From an uncultured Persicobacter sp. (GTDB lineage Bacteria > Bacteroidota > Bacteroidia > Cytophagales > Cyclobacteriaceae), in the NCBI GenBank assembly GCA_947498325.1, contig CANMKE010000010.1, forward strand, positions 62,001 through 126,000: a stretch of DNA of 64,000 nt. Reading direction: 5' to 3'. Both the position numbers and the translations under genes were made by a program. The notes under the pieces were generated by a model that was not told where the DNA came from, searched no databases, and saw only the letters and a list, made by a program, of their open reading frames with translations. This document shows positions 31,909-41,736 of the stretch, in pieces. The first letter of the stretch is position 1. Each line of letters starts with the position of its first letter.

Positions 31909-34599
31909 TTATTGATTAGCGCTAAATGTGCCATAGTTGATTTGCAGCTCCTGCCCTTCTTTTAAATTGAGTGGAGCTGTAAAAGTAATCTGCCACATGT
32001 CGTTTTTTGACCGAACCTTATAGCCGTCAACCGGCAGGCCATCAAGGGAAATATTCAACAGCCCCTCTCCTTGGGTCAGGCTTACCGGAAATTTCAATTG
32101 CTCCAAGTCCAACTGTCGGGTCAGGCAACTTAATTTTATAGCAGTCCCCTGCTTGAGGAAATGCCCCGTGCCACTATTCGCACTGAAGAAGTAACAGAAA
32201 TTCTCCTCTTCGAGTACTGGCCGGAAAGTATATTGGTTTTTCACCAGCTGATAACCACTCATGGCATTGATAATTGCCCAGGCCGACATCGGTCTATAGT
32301 AATGCCCTCCAAATTCCTGGTGGTCCCAATACAAACCTGAAGTGCGATAGCGATCATCGACAGATTTCACCACTGCCTTGCCCTCTTCCACCATTCCTTC
32401 ACGAATTAAAAAGGAAGCAAAGGCCAATTCCACACCCGTCCAAGGTGTATTGGCTTGGTCTACCCACAAATTTGTATTGGCCATCGGGAAAAAATCAAGG
32501 TGCTCAGGCCAGGTACAATTTCGAAGGTAGTTATTTTCTATGTAGGAGTAATCAAGAATGGTTTTTAATGCTGACGCCACATGAGCTTTCGGATATTGCC
32601 GCTCCAATCCGGCCTCCAAGGCCACCCATTGCCCAAAAAGCTGATCTGTCAGGCAACCCTCATCTTTCCCCTTCTTTCCCAAATAATCATTCGACAACCG
32701 ATAGTAGCTGCCATTCCACAGGTGTTCTTCTATAAGTTCAATGGTATTTTCAGCAATTCGGCCATATTTCCGCTGCCGCTTTTTATCCCCCATATCTTTT
32801 GCCCCAATGGCCATCATTTCCATGGCAGTAACCCACTGGGTGGCAATATAGGCAGACAACCCATGCATGGGGAAATTATCATAAGAACACATAATCCCGT
32901 GCATGTCCGGTACCTGATCCCCCGTAAGGTCTTTTTCCCGCAATACATACTCGGCAGCTTTCACCAATGCAGGCCACATTTCCTTCAAAAATGCTTCATC
33001 CTTGGTGAACAAATAATCACGCATGGTCAATTGAATAAAATTAGGGGCAAGATCCACCCGTTCAAATACCCCGAAAGTTCCATTCTGATTAAAGTCCAAG
33101 TCCGCTCCCAGTCCATGATTAATCTCGCCTTCAGGGGTCTGATTATCTCGGTGTGCTTTCACCATATTGTGGTGTAAATCTGGGAACAAATTTAAAATGG
33201 GCACGGCGCCATATAGAGAAACATCACTCGTTGCAAAGGGTCCCCATGATTGATTGTTGGTCAATCCTTCGCGAATGGCAAACCGGCCTTTCTGATCGAA
33301 GATGGAGGAAGTCACGAAAGTGTTCAGCTGAGCATTCACCTGATCGAGCATATATTGTTCCATGCTGCTGCTGTACAAATGGGCAATAAAATCATCTGAT
33401 TTTTTATGTAGGATTGCCTTTTCCTTGACCATATAAGCAGCTAATTCATCAATTCTACTGAAATTATTGGCATAATAGTTCCCCACGATTTTCGTCTTTT
33501 TCACCGGCAAAACATATCCTTTCGGAGCGTTAAGCAAGCCATTATCATCCTTTGGTTTTTTCTCATGCACCCAGCCATAGGCATTGGGGAAATACCAGTT
33601 CAGGAAAAAACTTGCATTGGCAGGGGCGTCACTTTTGATGGTTTTGGTGATACCGATGGCACTTTTAAATAGCTGATTATTATCGTACTGATTTGCCCAC
33701 GCAATCTGTTGTCCTTTTTTATTGGTAAACAGGCGGTTTTTGGAATCATCAATATTACCAAGTTGGTTATTTTCAAGCAACCGTTCATAATAAGGATGAC
33801 GGTGTGCCCACCCTAAATAATAAGAGACCTCGTCGCCGCCAATTGCCCCAAGGGCCATGTTACCTTGCGTATCGTGATTTTCGGGCAAGTTACCCGCGCT
33901 GTGTACAAAATACTTATAATTATCCGTCGTCTTAATGGTTGAGTTCAGGGTTTTATTGGGAATATCATAGCCCACTAAATTCCGCAATGTCCCGATGATA
34001 CAGACTTCTACAGGCTCAGCCACTTTCGATACAATTTTAAAGTCAAAGTAAGCGCCCGGAATAGCTGAGGCGTCAGGATCATGGGGTACAAAAGGGGAAT
34101 AGGCCTCGAGAAAGACATCGAAAGGCATATTTTTATCGGAAAATTTCATGTTAACAAAAGGAAAGCGCCCGCTGTAGGAAATCTGTTCTACAGAGCTCAA
34201 CCAGGGGAAGTAATATTCCGGAGCTTCATTGAGTAAGCCTCCATAGCTGTTGTCATTATTGATCTGCAGAAGTTTAATGACCGGCTGCTTACCCTTCAGT
34301 TGATATTTGACCACAAAAAACAAATGGGCATTTTCGTCTCCATCATTGGGTTTGGTGGGCAGGTCCAATAGCGGGCCGGCGCCCATCGGATAATTATTGA
34401 AAATGGTCCAATTATAAAATTTCCCATCCTTCCGCAGCTCTACCGATCCCGTTCCCAAACCGCCGAGTGCAATACCACTTTTCGATCGTGCCTCAATGCT
34501 ATAGTGCTCCTCCAGGGCAGGCTTTGGCCCTTGCTGCGCTATGGACTTAAAATGAAAAAGTAATAAAAAGCCATAAAAAAAATATTTCAATTTGTTCAT
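31909..34599 (-). CDS. GH116-family glycoside hydrolase (beta-glucosidase/glucosylceramidase type)
   Basis: 896 aa from ATG 34599; an extension to 34758 would hide the signal peptide (YFFYGFLLLFHFKSIAQQ). The N-terminal beta domain carries the GH116 hallmark SKSGIALGGLGTGSVELRKD and NWTIFNNYP (~30-60). The C-terminal (alpha/alpha)6 domain contains GVFERVDLAPNFIQLTMRDY and LTGDQVPDMHGIMCSYDNFP. The family includes human GBA2 and bacterial beta-glucosidases and beta-xylosidases and acts with retention. It is probably periplasmic and removes terminal beta-linked sugars from imported oligosaccharides. It is monocistronic, divergent from the GH9 gene at 35054. Confidence 0.82.
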   Translation of the reverse strand: MNKLKYFFYGFLLLFHFKSIAQQGPKPALEEHYSIEARSKSGIALGGLGTGSVELRKDGKFYNWTIFNNYPMGAGPLLDLPTKPNDGDENAHLFFVVKYQLKGKQPVIKLLQINNDNSYGGLLNEAPEYYFPWLSSVEQISYSGRFPFVNMKFSDKNMPFDVFLEAYSPFVPHDPDASAIPGAYFDFKIVSKVAEPVEVCIIGTLRNLVGYDIPNKTLNSTIKTTDNYKYFVHSAGNLPENHDTQGNMALGAIGGDEVSYYLGWAHRHPYYERLLENNQLGNIDDSKNRLFTNKKGQQIAWANQYDNNQLFKSAIGITKTIKSDAPANASFFLNWYFPNAYGWVHEKKPKDDNGLLNAPKGYVLPVKKTKIVGNYYANNFSRIDELAAYMVKEKAILHKKSDDFIAHLYSSSMEQYMLDQVNAQLNTFVTSSIFDQKGRFAIREGLTNNQSWGPFATSDVSLYGAVPILNLFPDLHHNMVKAHRDNQTPEGEINHGLGADLDFNQNGTFGVFERVDLAPNFIQLTMRDYLFTKDEAFLKEMWPALVKAAEYVLREKDLTGDQVPDMHGIMCSYDNFPMHGLSAYIATQWVTAMEMMAIGAKDMGDKKRQRKYGRIAENTIELIEEHLWNGSYYRLSNDYLGKKGKDEGCLTDQLFGQWVALEAGLERQYPKAHVASALKTILDYSYIENNYLRNCTWPEHLDFFPMANTNLWVDQANTPWTGVELAFASFLIREGMVEEGKAVVKSVDDRYRTSGLYWDHQEFGGHYYRPMSAWAIINAMSGYQLVKNQYTFRPVLEEENFCYFFSANSGTGHFLKQGTAIKLSCLTRQLDLEQLKFPVSLTQGEGLLNISLDGLPVDGYKVRSKNDMWQITFTAPLNLKEGQELQINYGTFSANQ

Positions 34600-35053
34600 C
34601 TCTCCGCCAGTTAAATAAAAGATATGCAATAAATTCAAACCAAATATCGGTGGGAGAACAGCGAAGTTACGATCATGATTAAATTGAATATGAGGATAAA
34701 ATGTTGGGCAGCAGAATAATCCACTCAATGTTGAATTCTGTCCTCCGTTGTTGGGCACCTTAGGCTTGCCTCTAATCAGCTTGCCGCCCTATTCCCCCAA
34801 TTCGGGCTAATATTTTCCCCAGAGAAATAACCAATATTTCACCACCTACAAATATTCACAGGAGGATAAAACGGCCATTTTTCCCGTCGAAAAAATCACA
34901 ATTATTGCACTATTCAACATTTAACAAAAAATCACCTATCTACTTAATTTTAAGCCATTTAAATATATAGATCCACCGTTATAAAAAAAATTTAATGGAC
35001 TTTGATAATGGTTTTCGCGAAGCCTTATTTATACTATTAAATCTTTTTTTAAT
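34600..35053. other. 454-bp divergent promoter region (GH116 and GH9)
   Basis: AT-rich region between two divergent genes. It should hold both promoters and the regulator target sites. I see no perfect TAnnTTTG pair and no coding frame. The - strand has GATATTTG near 34643, one base off a -7 element. Confidence 0.45.
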
Positions 35054-38000
35054 ATGAGACATACCCAAAAACTACCTCCTACAAAACTATTACTCCTGTT
35101 AGGCATATTTTTATTGAATGCCTTAGCCGCCACGGCCTCAGAAATCATTCGGGTTTCCCCCATCAGCGACCAAATCCTACTCCTCTATATTGAAGATGGA
35201 TTTATTGATACCTATGGCATTGGCGAAAATGTTCCCGACCATAAAACCTATCATGAACCTACGGACCCTCAACAACTATATGTATTAGAAAATTATACGA
35301 TAACGAGCCCCGACGACAATAATTACAGCAATGGCAAAAGCCCTATTCACGTCGGCAGGAAATCAAAAGCCATTCATTACAACGACGAATGGTCTGCTGT
35401 CCCCTATGTGATGGGGCATTGGGTCTACATCCGATTGCCTCACGCTTTGCAGGCCTATAAAAATTATCAGCTTCAGCTCGACCATATAGTCGGTGGTGAA
35501 GGCCGCAAATCTTTTTACTTTGATCCGCAGCAGCTTCGTTCAGAAACCATCCACGTCAATATGGTGGGGTTTCCGGCAACGGGCCCAAAGTATGCCTACC
35601 TTTCCCAGTGGATGGGGGATTTCAATGCCGAACCACATACCAATGGTGGGCTTCATCTCGATCAGTACAATGGCCAGACCTTCCGCTTGGTGAATTACAA
35701 TACCAAACAAACCGTCTATACTGGCAATATTCAATTACGAATGCGTAAGGATGTGGCTGAAACCTCCAACTATGATTTTGCCCCTGATTATAACTATACT
35801 AAAGCCGATGTTTGGGAATGTGACTTTTCCAACTTCAACACCGCCGGCGAATATGTGGTTGTGGTGGATGGTTTGGGCTGCTCTTATCCTTTTGAAATTG
35901 GGCAAGATGCCATCAATGAACCTTTCGTCTATGCCATGAAAGGGCTCTTCTGGCAACGTCAGGGCGTCGTGAAAGAAAAAACCGATGGTACAATAATGCC
36001 CCGTGACCATCACTATAATGATATCACATGGCTATGGGATAAAGATTACCTCCCGGGCGACGACCATTCCGGAGAGGGGTTTAACACCGCCACAGCGCAG
36101 CAGGTAAATGGCATATATGGCTATTATATGGACGCCGGAGACTGGGATGGCTATGTGCACCACGCCAAAGTACCCATGGCCTTACTGATGCTCTATGAAT
36201 TAAGCCCAGAGACCTTTAAAGATGGCGATGTGGGCAACCGATACAAATTATCGGAAAGTGACCAATGGATTGATGAAGGTAACAATGGCATTCCGGATTT
36301 GCTGGATGAGGCCGTCTGGCTGATCAACTATTATAAACGTTCCAAGGATATTCTTAAGAACAATTATGGAGGTACGGGTGGTGTACCTGGGTATGTTGGC
36401 CGAGATGGTGTCCCGGGGATTAATATTACCGCCTGGCAGGATACACGGGACTGGTACCTTTCCGGAGAGTCGGCCTGGCAGACCTATTATTATGCGGGCC
36501 TTTCTGCTTATTACGCCCTGTGTCTAAATAAATTCCACCAGCTTACAGGCAGCGGAAATCATCCTGAGTTTGAAAACTGGAAAAATGAGGCCATCAACGC
36601 CTACTCGTGGGCCAAGGCACATCCGCAGAATACAGACCTGAGCGACACCAAAAATGAGGAGCTTCGGGCCAAAGGTTTCGCCGCTGCATCGATTTATCGA
36701 CTCACCGGCATCGCCGAATATCAGACCGACCTTAAAGCCTACTTCAACTGGGAGACCAAAAAGAATGATGGCGAGTGGTCGAATCAGAACACCATTGATG
36801 TTTGTCAGGCATTTATGGCCATGATTCCCGACGGGCACCCCAATTTGGATCAAAGCCTGAAAACCAGCTGTACCGCTGAAGTATTGAGAAAGGCAGATGA
36901 TTTCAAGGTAACCCATAATCAGACCAATGCGTTCCGACAGGGAATTGAAAGGGATCAATTTATTCAGATTGGTGGGGTCAGTACCCCGCGCCTCACATTG
37001 GTAACAATTGCCCACCACCTTACTGGGGAGCAGAAATATGCCGATGTAATTCACAATAGCATGAATTATGCCCTTGGGGGCAACCAAATGAATATGGTAT
37101 ACCTGTCGGGATTGGGGGAATTTTCTGACCAATGGGTCTTTAACCCCAATGGCTGGCTCACGACCGATATTAACAGTATGGTTTACCCTGCCAGACCCGA
37201 CATCGGTTATACCACCTATTTTGGGGCAACAAACTACTGGTGGTACATTTCAATTTCTTCGGAATACTGGTCGCGGTCAGCATCCTACCCAAGTGCCATA
37301 GAAAACCCAACTGCATGGCCGGGAACGGAGCAAAAATTCTTTAATCAATATAGTATTCAAGGCGGGGAATTCACCATTCACCAACAGAACAGCTATATGA
37401 TTTTCAATACCGGATACCGAAAAGCCCTTGCCAATGTGGTCGGGAATGGTTTCCGTGTACCTGCCCTGCCCACAGTGGATTTACAACTTAATGATCAACA
37501 ATATATTTCCGGAAACAAGACCGTACTTACGGCTTCAGCTTCAGAAAACACCCGTTATGTGAGGTATTATGCCGACTGGAAAATGATTGGGGAAAGTGAT
37601 CAAAAATCCAATAATTACAGGGTGGAATGGTCTCCGTTTCTACCGGCCAACACCGCCGTAAAAATTACTGCGGTGGCCATCAGTGACCGCGGCCAATGGA
37701 GTAAATATTCCACTTCCGGAGAGGCCGAAGTGATGATCAATAGTGATGGTGACACACAGGCCCCTTCCAAACCTGCAGGTTTGTATGCCTTCGATGTTGA
37801 AGCCTTATCTTATCAGCTGGCATGGCAGCCTGTATCAGAAAACGACAAACTGAAGCATTATGAAATACATATTAATGGCGCACTTGCGGCTACCACACCA
37901 CAAACCAGCTATAGGGTAGAAAATGCAGACCCTTCAAGCACCTACAAAATAAAAATTGTAGCTGTTGACCGAACTGCCAATAAGTCTGCGGCAAGTGATG

Positions 38001-39550
38001 AACTCACCGTCAACACCCCATCAGTCCATTTGGGCGACGGCACCATTTTTCAGCAAAGTGCAGATGCCGACGGGCTGGCACAAATGGAAGCGGAACATTA
38101 TTCTTATCGCGCAGAGGGGAATGGCAATTTCGATGGCAAATTCTGGCTTGAACATGAAGACCCCGCGGCAAGCAATGGGGTTTATATGATGGTTAATGAT
38201 GACAATAATAAAAACAGCGCAGGCACGCTCAATGGGCCAAAGCTGGAATACCTCATCAATTTTGTTCATAGTGGTACGCATTATGTATGGGTAAAATGCC
38301 AACCGGATAATGCGGCTGATAATTCCGTGGTGCTGGCTTTCAATGATCAAAACCTCGGTGACTGGAGTCTTGGCGACCACCCCAACTGGGTTTGGCGAAA
38401 GTCTGAATTGACCATTTCAGCCACTGTAGGTACGCAAAAGCTCGGAATTTATATGCGGGAGGACGGCACTAAAATCGATCAGGTGGTGGTGACTAAAAAC
38501 CCAAATTACCAACCCGGATCGGCCCCATCACCAATCAGTGCTATAATCAGTGCCCCAGCTGAAAATACTGTATTTGAGGAAGGTGAAAACATCAATATTC
38601 AGACCACTACCACCGGAGATATCCATTTGATTTCCTTCTTTCGGGTAACAGATGGCGAGTGGATATTTTTGGGCAATGATATGAGCAGCCCTTTCAGCTG
38701 GGACGCCGCTGACTTTCCCGCCGGAGAACATCAACTGGTCATTTCTGCAAAAGACTTTAATGATAATGCCACCCCTTATTACTTTGTCAATATTACCGTT
38801 GAACCCTCAAGCCTGGCTTATAGACAGCAGGATGACGGTTTGGTGTTTTTTGAAGCCGAAGGATTTATGCGGGAGGGCACCGGAAATGGCAACTATGCGG
38901 GCATGTACTGGAGCAGCTTTAATGATGCCGGCGCGAGTGAATCGACCTATGTCATGGTTAATGACAATGGTAACGCCAATAGCAGTAATTCCCTAAACGG
39001 GCCTCATTTATTGTTTGACATTGATTTTGTGAAAACCGGCAAGCATTATTTCTGGGTACGTCACCGGTCGAATAACGGCGCAGACAATTCCATCATCACG
39101 GCATTAAACGGCCAGCGGATCGCTGACTGGCACCTGCCTGACAATGCATCGGATTGGATCTGGACTAAATCAAGTGCGACCTTTAACGTAGAGCAAACGG
39201 GGGTACAAGAATTTGGCGTATATATGCGCGAAGATGGAACGCCGATCGACAAAATTGTGCTGACCACCTCATCAACCTACAAGCCTGAAGGTTACGGACC
39301 TGAAAATCTTCGGGAATTCACCTCCGACACCAACAAGCTTCAGGTAAGTCCAAATCCCAGCCATGGTCAGCTGACCATCAGCAGTGAACAGGCCATACGG
39401 CAAATCAAGATTTTGGACCTTTCAGGGAGGGTAGTGAAAACGGTCGCTGTGAATCAGCTGAAAACAGAACTGCAGTTACCCTCGGGGATCTACACCCTCG
39501 AAGTAACCACCGATCAAGCAGTCAGTATCAAGAAAGTGATCATCTATTAA
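35054..39550 (+). CDS. Secreted multidomain GH9 enzyme with two CBM-like modules and T9SS signal
   Basis: 1498 aa. Signal peptide; an N-terminal module (~25-160) shared with the GH9 at 55326; a CelD_N-type Ig domain starting SETIHVNMVGFPATGPKYAY (~160-285); a GH9 (alpha/alpha)6 domain with the catalytic Asp pair in YMDAGDWDGYVHH (~360) and GNNGIPDLLDEAVWLI. After it come an Ig-like domain, FN3 (~905-990), CBM-like module 1 (~1000-1155), another Ig-like domain, CBM-like module 2 (~1255-1410) and a T9SS type A tail (VSPNPSHGQLTISS...GIYTLEV). It would cut beta-glucan outside the cell. The GH9 C-terminal Glu motif is not clear. Alone on the + strand. Confidence 0.82.
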   Translation: MRHTQKLPPTKLLLLLGIFLLNALAATASEIIRVSPISDQILLLYIEDGFIDTYGIGENVPDHKTYHEPTDPQQLYVLENYTITSPDDNNYSNGKSPIHVGRKSKAIHYNDEWSAVPYVMGHWVYIRLPHALQAYKNYQLQLDHIVGGEGRKSFYFDPQQLRSETIHVNMVGFPATGPKYAYLSQWMGDFNAEPHTNGGLHLDQYNGQTFRLVNYNTKQTVYTGNIQLRMRKDVAETSNYDFAPDYNYTKADVWECDFSNFNTAGEYVVVVDGLGCSYPFEIGQDAINEPFVYAMKGLFWQRQGVVKEKTDGTIMPRDHHYNDITWLWDKDYLPGDDHSGEGFNTATAQQVNGIYGYYMDAGDWDGYVHHAKVPMALLMLYELSPETFKDGDVGNRYKLSESDQWIDEGNNGIPDLLDEAVWLINYYKRSKDILKNNYGGTGGVPGYVGRDGVPGINITAWQDTRDWYLSGESAWQTYYYAGLSAYYALCLNKFHQLTGSGNHPEFENWKNEAINAYSWAKAHPQNTDLSDTKNEELRAKGFAAASIYRLTGIAEYQTDLKAYFNWETKKNDGEWSNQNTIDVCQAFMAMIPDGHPNLDQSLKTSCTAEVLRKADDFKVTHNQTNAFRQGIERDQFIQIGGVSTPRLTLVTIAHHLTGEQKYADVIHNSMNYALGGNQMNMVYLSGLGEFSDQWVFNPNGWLTTDINSMVYPARPDIGYTTYFGATNYWWYISISSEYWSRSASYPSAIENPTAWPGTEQKFFNQYSIQGGEFTIHQQNSYMIFNTGYRKALANVVGNGFRVPALPTVDLQLNDQQYISGNKTVLTASASENTRYVRYYADWKMIGESDQKSNNYRVEWSPFLPANTAVKITAVAISDRGQWSKYSTSGEAEVMINSDGDTQAPSKPAGLYAFDVEALSYQLAWQPVSENDKLKHYEIHINGALAATTPQTSYRVENADPSSTYKIKIVAVDRTANKSAASDELTVNTPSVHLGDGTIFQQSADADGLAQMEAEHYSYRAEGNGNFDGKFWLEHEDPAASNGVYMMVNDDNNKNSAGTLNGPKLEYLINFVHSGTHYVWVKCQPDNAADNSVVLAFNDQNLGDWSLGDHPNWVWRKSELTISATVGTQKLGIYMREDGTKIDQVVVTKNPNYQPGSAPSPISAIISAPAENTVFEEGENINIQTTTTGDIHLISFFRVTDGEWIFLGNDMSSPFSWDAADFPAGEHQLVISAKDFNDNATPYYFVNITVEPSSLAYRQQDDGLVFFEAEGFMREGTGNGNYAGMYWSSFNDAGASESTYVMVNDNGNANSSNSLNGPHLLFDIDFVKTGKHYFWVRHRSNNGADNSIITALNGQRIADWHLPDNASDWIWTKSSATFNVEQTGVQEFGVYMREDGTPIDKIVLTTSSTYKPEGYGPENLREFTSDTNKLQVSPNPSHGQLTISSEQAIRQIKILDLSGRVVKTVAVNQLKTELQLPSGIYTLEVTTDQAVSIKKVIIY
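38045..39290 (+). repeat. Tandem homologous CBM-like modules inside the GH9 gene
   Basis: The protein segments at 38045-38520 and 38815-39290 share a pattern: EGNGNFDGKFW versus TGNGNYAGMYW, VMVNDNGNANSSNSLNGP versus MMVNDDNNKNSAGTLNGP, and YMREDGTKIDQVV versus YMREDGTPIDKIV. They are an internal duplication separated by an Ig-like spacer and probably bind glycan. Confidence 0.75.
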
Positions 39551-39560
39551 TGCCAGAAAA

Positions 39561-39608
39561 AAAGAGGGCATGGCCTGCAGGCTGACCGCCAAAAAGCAAG
39601 CCCTCTTT
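39561..39608 (+). terminator. Terminator after GH9 gene (first of two)
   Basis: AAAGAGGGC (39561-39569) pairs with GCCCTCTTT (39600-39608); the loop is 30 nt with inner pairing possible. Confidence 0.7.
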
Positions 39609-39612
39609 ACAT

Positions 39613-39667
39613 AAAAAAGGTGTGCTATGGACTGACGAAACCGTCGGCACAAAGCACACCTTTTTTT
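39613..39667 (+). terminator. Terminator after GH9 gene (second of two)
   Basis: Perfect 14-bp stem AAAAAAGGTGTGCT (39613-39626) with AGCACACCTTTTTT (39653-39666), then more T. The 26-nt loop can form an inner GACG/CGTC hairpin. Symmetric enough to act from the - side. Confidence 0.85.
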
Positions 39668-39982
39668 ATTATATCGACCAAAGGACGGGCGCTGCACAGC
39701 AGAGGAATCTGCCTTGCTCCAGGTCTGAAAAGCATGTTGAATACTAAAAATTCGACAGCTGGTAAAAACGATCAAGTAGTATTCTGAGCGAATAGATTTA
39801 AGCACCCAGCATGCCACATGATTTTCTTGGCCACAGATTAAACCGATACACTACGTATTTTCAAGGTAGCATCCTTAAATTTGCTATACGCATAGTTAGC
39901 AGGTCATCAACCAATTTGGGCGAATTCAGTGAATAACATCATCTACGGATAAAATACAAGACGATAATTTAGGGTTATAGCA

Positions 39983-41647
39983 CTACAAAATAAACTTAGG
40001 CCGCAGTCTACTTTTGAAAATCTGAAAAGACTGCCCCTTACAATTTATTGCAGTAGCACCCCGATCAAAATTCATTTTTACCCCTGAGCCCATCAAAGCT
40101 TTCCATTTCCGTTTTCCATTAACAGGAACCGTTACTTCTACCTCCTCCGCACTTGGATTAAGCACTACCAAAATTTGCTCCTGCCCCATGGTGCGTGTAT
40201 AAATCAAGGGATAGGCATCCGTTTTCGCATATAATATCTCATAATCCGCCTCAAGGCCCAAAGCCTGTTCTGATTTTTTCAGTTCGGTCAGGCGCTTGAC
40301 CACCTCATACAAACTGCCTTTCCTTTTCATGGCCTCTTCAACGGTTGGGGAAGCCGGATCATCAGGGACGGGAAGGTAAAGCGAGGATTTTTCGGCGGAG
40401 GAAAAACCCCAGTTGGCCGACGCATTCCACTGCATGGGTGTCCGGTTTCCTGACCTGGTCTTGAAAGCGCCTTCCACAGCAAGTAAATCATCGAAAGGTT
40501 GCTGGAACATCCCAATTTCATCACCATAATAAACGAAAGGAATATTAGGGAACGTAAACTGAAAGGCATAAATCACGGCTAAATCCTGCTCACTTCTGCC
40601 ATAATTCCGCACCCGAACCATATCATGGTTATCTACCGGAATAGAAATAAACCCCTGACCATCAATCGCATTGTACTGCTCCTCAAAAGCCTGCAGGAAG
40701 GTCGTGATATTTCCTTTGCCGGCGGCTTCAAAAAAGCTATGCTGTGAGGTATCGTTCTGGTGAAACCACGGCTTATGGTAAAGGTCTTCATAGCCACGAA
40801 ACCAATGCATAAAATCTGCATGAAATCCCGAGGCGATTGCTTCCTGCGGCTCTCCCCATTCAGAAATAAGTAATGCCTGCGGATGGCTTTGATCAAACCA
40901 CTGACGAACATCTGTCCAGAAATCTTTCCCCGCACTGCTGGCCATGTCCACCCGAAATCCATCAGCACCTTTATCGAGCCAGAATTTTAGGATGTTTTTC
41001 ATTTCACTTTTCAGGGCCACCACATCAGGGTGATCCACCGGTAATTGCCAGTCATATTTCAGCTCCTCGGCAGGAAAACCAAAATTCAGTTTGGGCTGAC
41101 AAAAAAAATAGTTTGTCATAAAGGCCCCATTTCTCGGGCCGTAACCTACAATAAACTGCCCTTTATATTCCGCGGGAATCCGCCAGTTGTCATCCGTCCA
41201 TATATACCAATTTTTATACTTCCCCTCTTTTCGCGCAGAGGCTTTAAACCAGGGGTGCTCCTCGGAAGTGTGCCCCACCACAAAATCCATAATCACTTTG
41301 ATTCCCCGCTTATGGGCTTCGCTGAAAAGTTGCTCCGCCTCCTCGTTAGTGCCATACCTTGGCGCCACTTTGTAATAATCGGCCACATCGTAACCGGCAT
41401 CGCAGAAGGGTGATTCATAAATAGGGCACAGCCATATTGCATTGATGCCAAGCCCCTGTAAATAATCCAAAGAAGAAATAATGCCCTGAAGGTCCCCAAC
41501 ACCATCCGCATTGCTGTCCTTGAACGTTTGTGGATAAATCTGATAAAATACCGCATGGGAAAGCCAGTCGGGATAGGGGCGCTTTTGCGCATAACTTGGC
41601 GGCAAAATAAATAGTAGTGAGATGAATAAAGTGACGAATAAACGCAT
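39983..41647 (-). CDS. GH13 alpha-amylase-family glycosidase, periplasmic
   Basis: 554 aa with signal peptide (LFISLLFILPPSYAQ). The TIM barrel starts at AVFYQIYPQTFKDSNADGVG. The four GH13 regions are readable: DFVVGHTS (I), GFRVDMAS with the nucleophile Asp (~230, II), ISEWGEP with the acid/base Glu (~260, III) and PVDNHDM with the transition-state Asp (~337, IV). A C-terminal beta domain (EEVEVTVPVNGKRKWKAL) closes it. It hydrolyses alpha-glucosidic bonds, probably on oligosaccharides. It follows the GH43 gene by 89 bp and may share its transcript. Confidence 0.9.
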   Translation of the reverse strand: MRLFVTLFISLLFILPPSYAQKRPYPDWLSHAVFYQIYPQTFKDSNADGVGDLQGIISSLDYLQGLGINAIWLCPIYESPFCDAGYDVADYYKVAPRYGTNEEAEQLFSEAHKRGIKVIMDFVVGHTSEEHPWFKASARKEGKYKNWYIWTDDNWRIPAEYKGQFIVGYGPRNGAFMTNYFFCQPKLNFGFPAEELKYDWQLPVDHPDVVALKSEMKNILKFWLDKGADGFRVDMASSAGKDFWTDVRQWFDQSHPQALLISEWGEPQEAIASGFHADFMHWFRGYEDLYHKPWFHQNDTSQHSFFEAAGKGNITTFLQAFEEQYNAIDGQGFISIPVDNHDMVRVRNYGRSEQDLAVIYAFQFTFPNIPFVYYGDEIGMFQQPFDDLLAVEGAFKTRSGNRTPMQWNASANWGFSSAEKSSLYLPVPDDPASPTVEEAMKRKGSLYEVVKRLTELKKSEQALGLEADYEILYAKTDAYPLIYTRTMGQEQILVVLNPSAEEVEVTVPVNGKRKWKALMGSGVKMNFDRGATAINCKGQSFQIFKSRLRPKFIL

Positions 41648-41736
41648 GACAATAAAAATTGAAAATGATTAAAAATTGCAACACAGTTTCCCGCATCGCT
41701 TAGCGTGTGTATCAAAAACGAAAAAGATCAGGAGCT

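Larger units (their letters stand above)
39551..39982. other. Convergent intergenic with two strong terminators
   Basis: Between the convergent GH9 and GH13 genes. It contains hairpins at 39561-39608 and 39613-39667; the 315 bp after them show no supportable gene. Confidence 0.6.
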
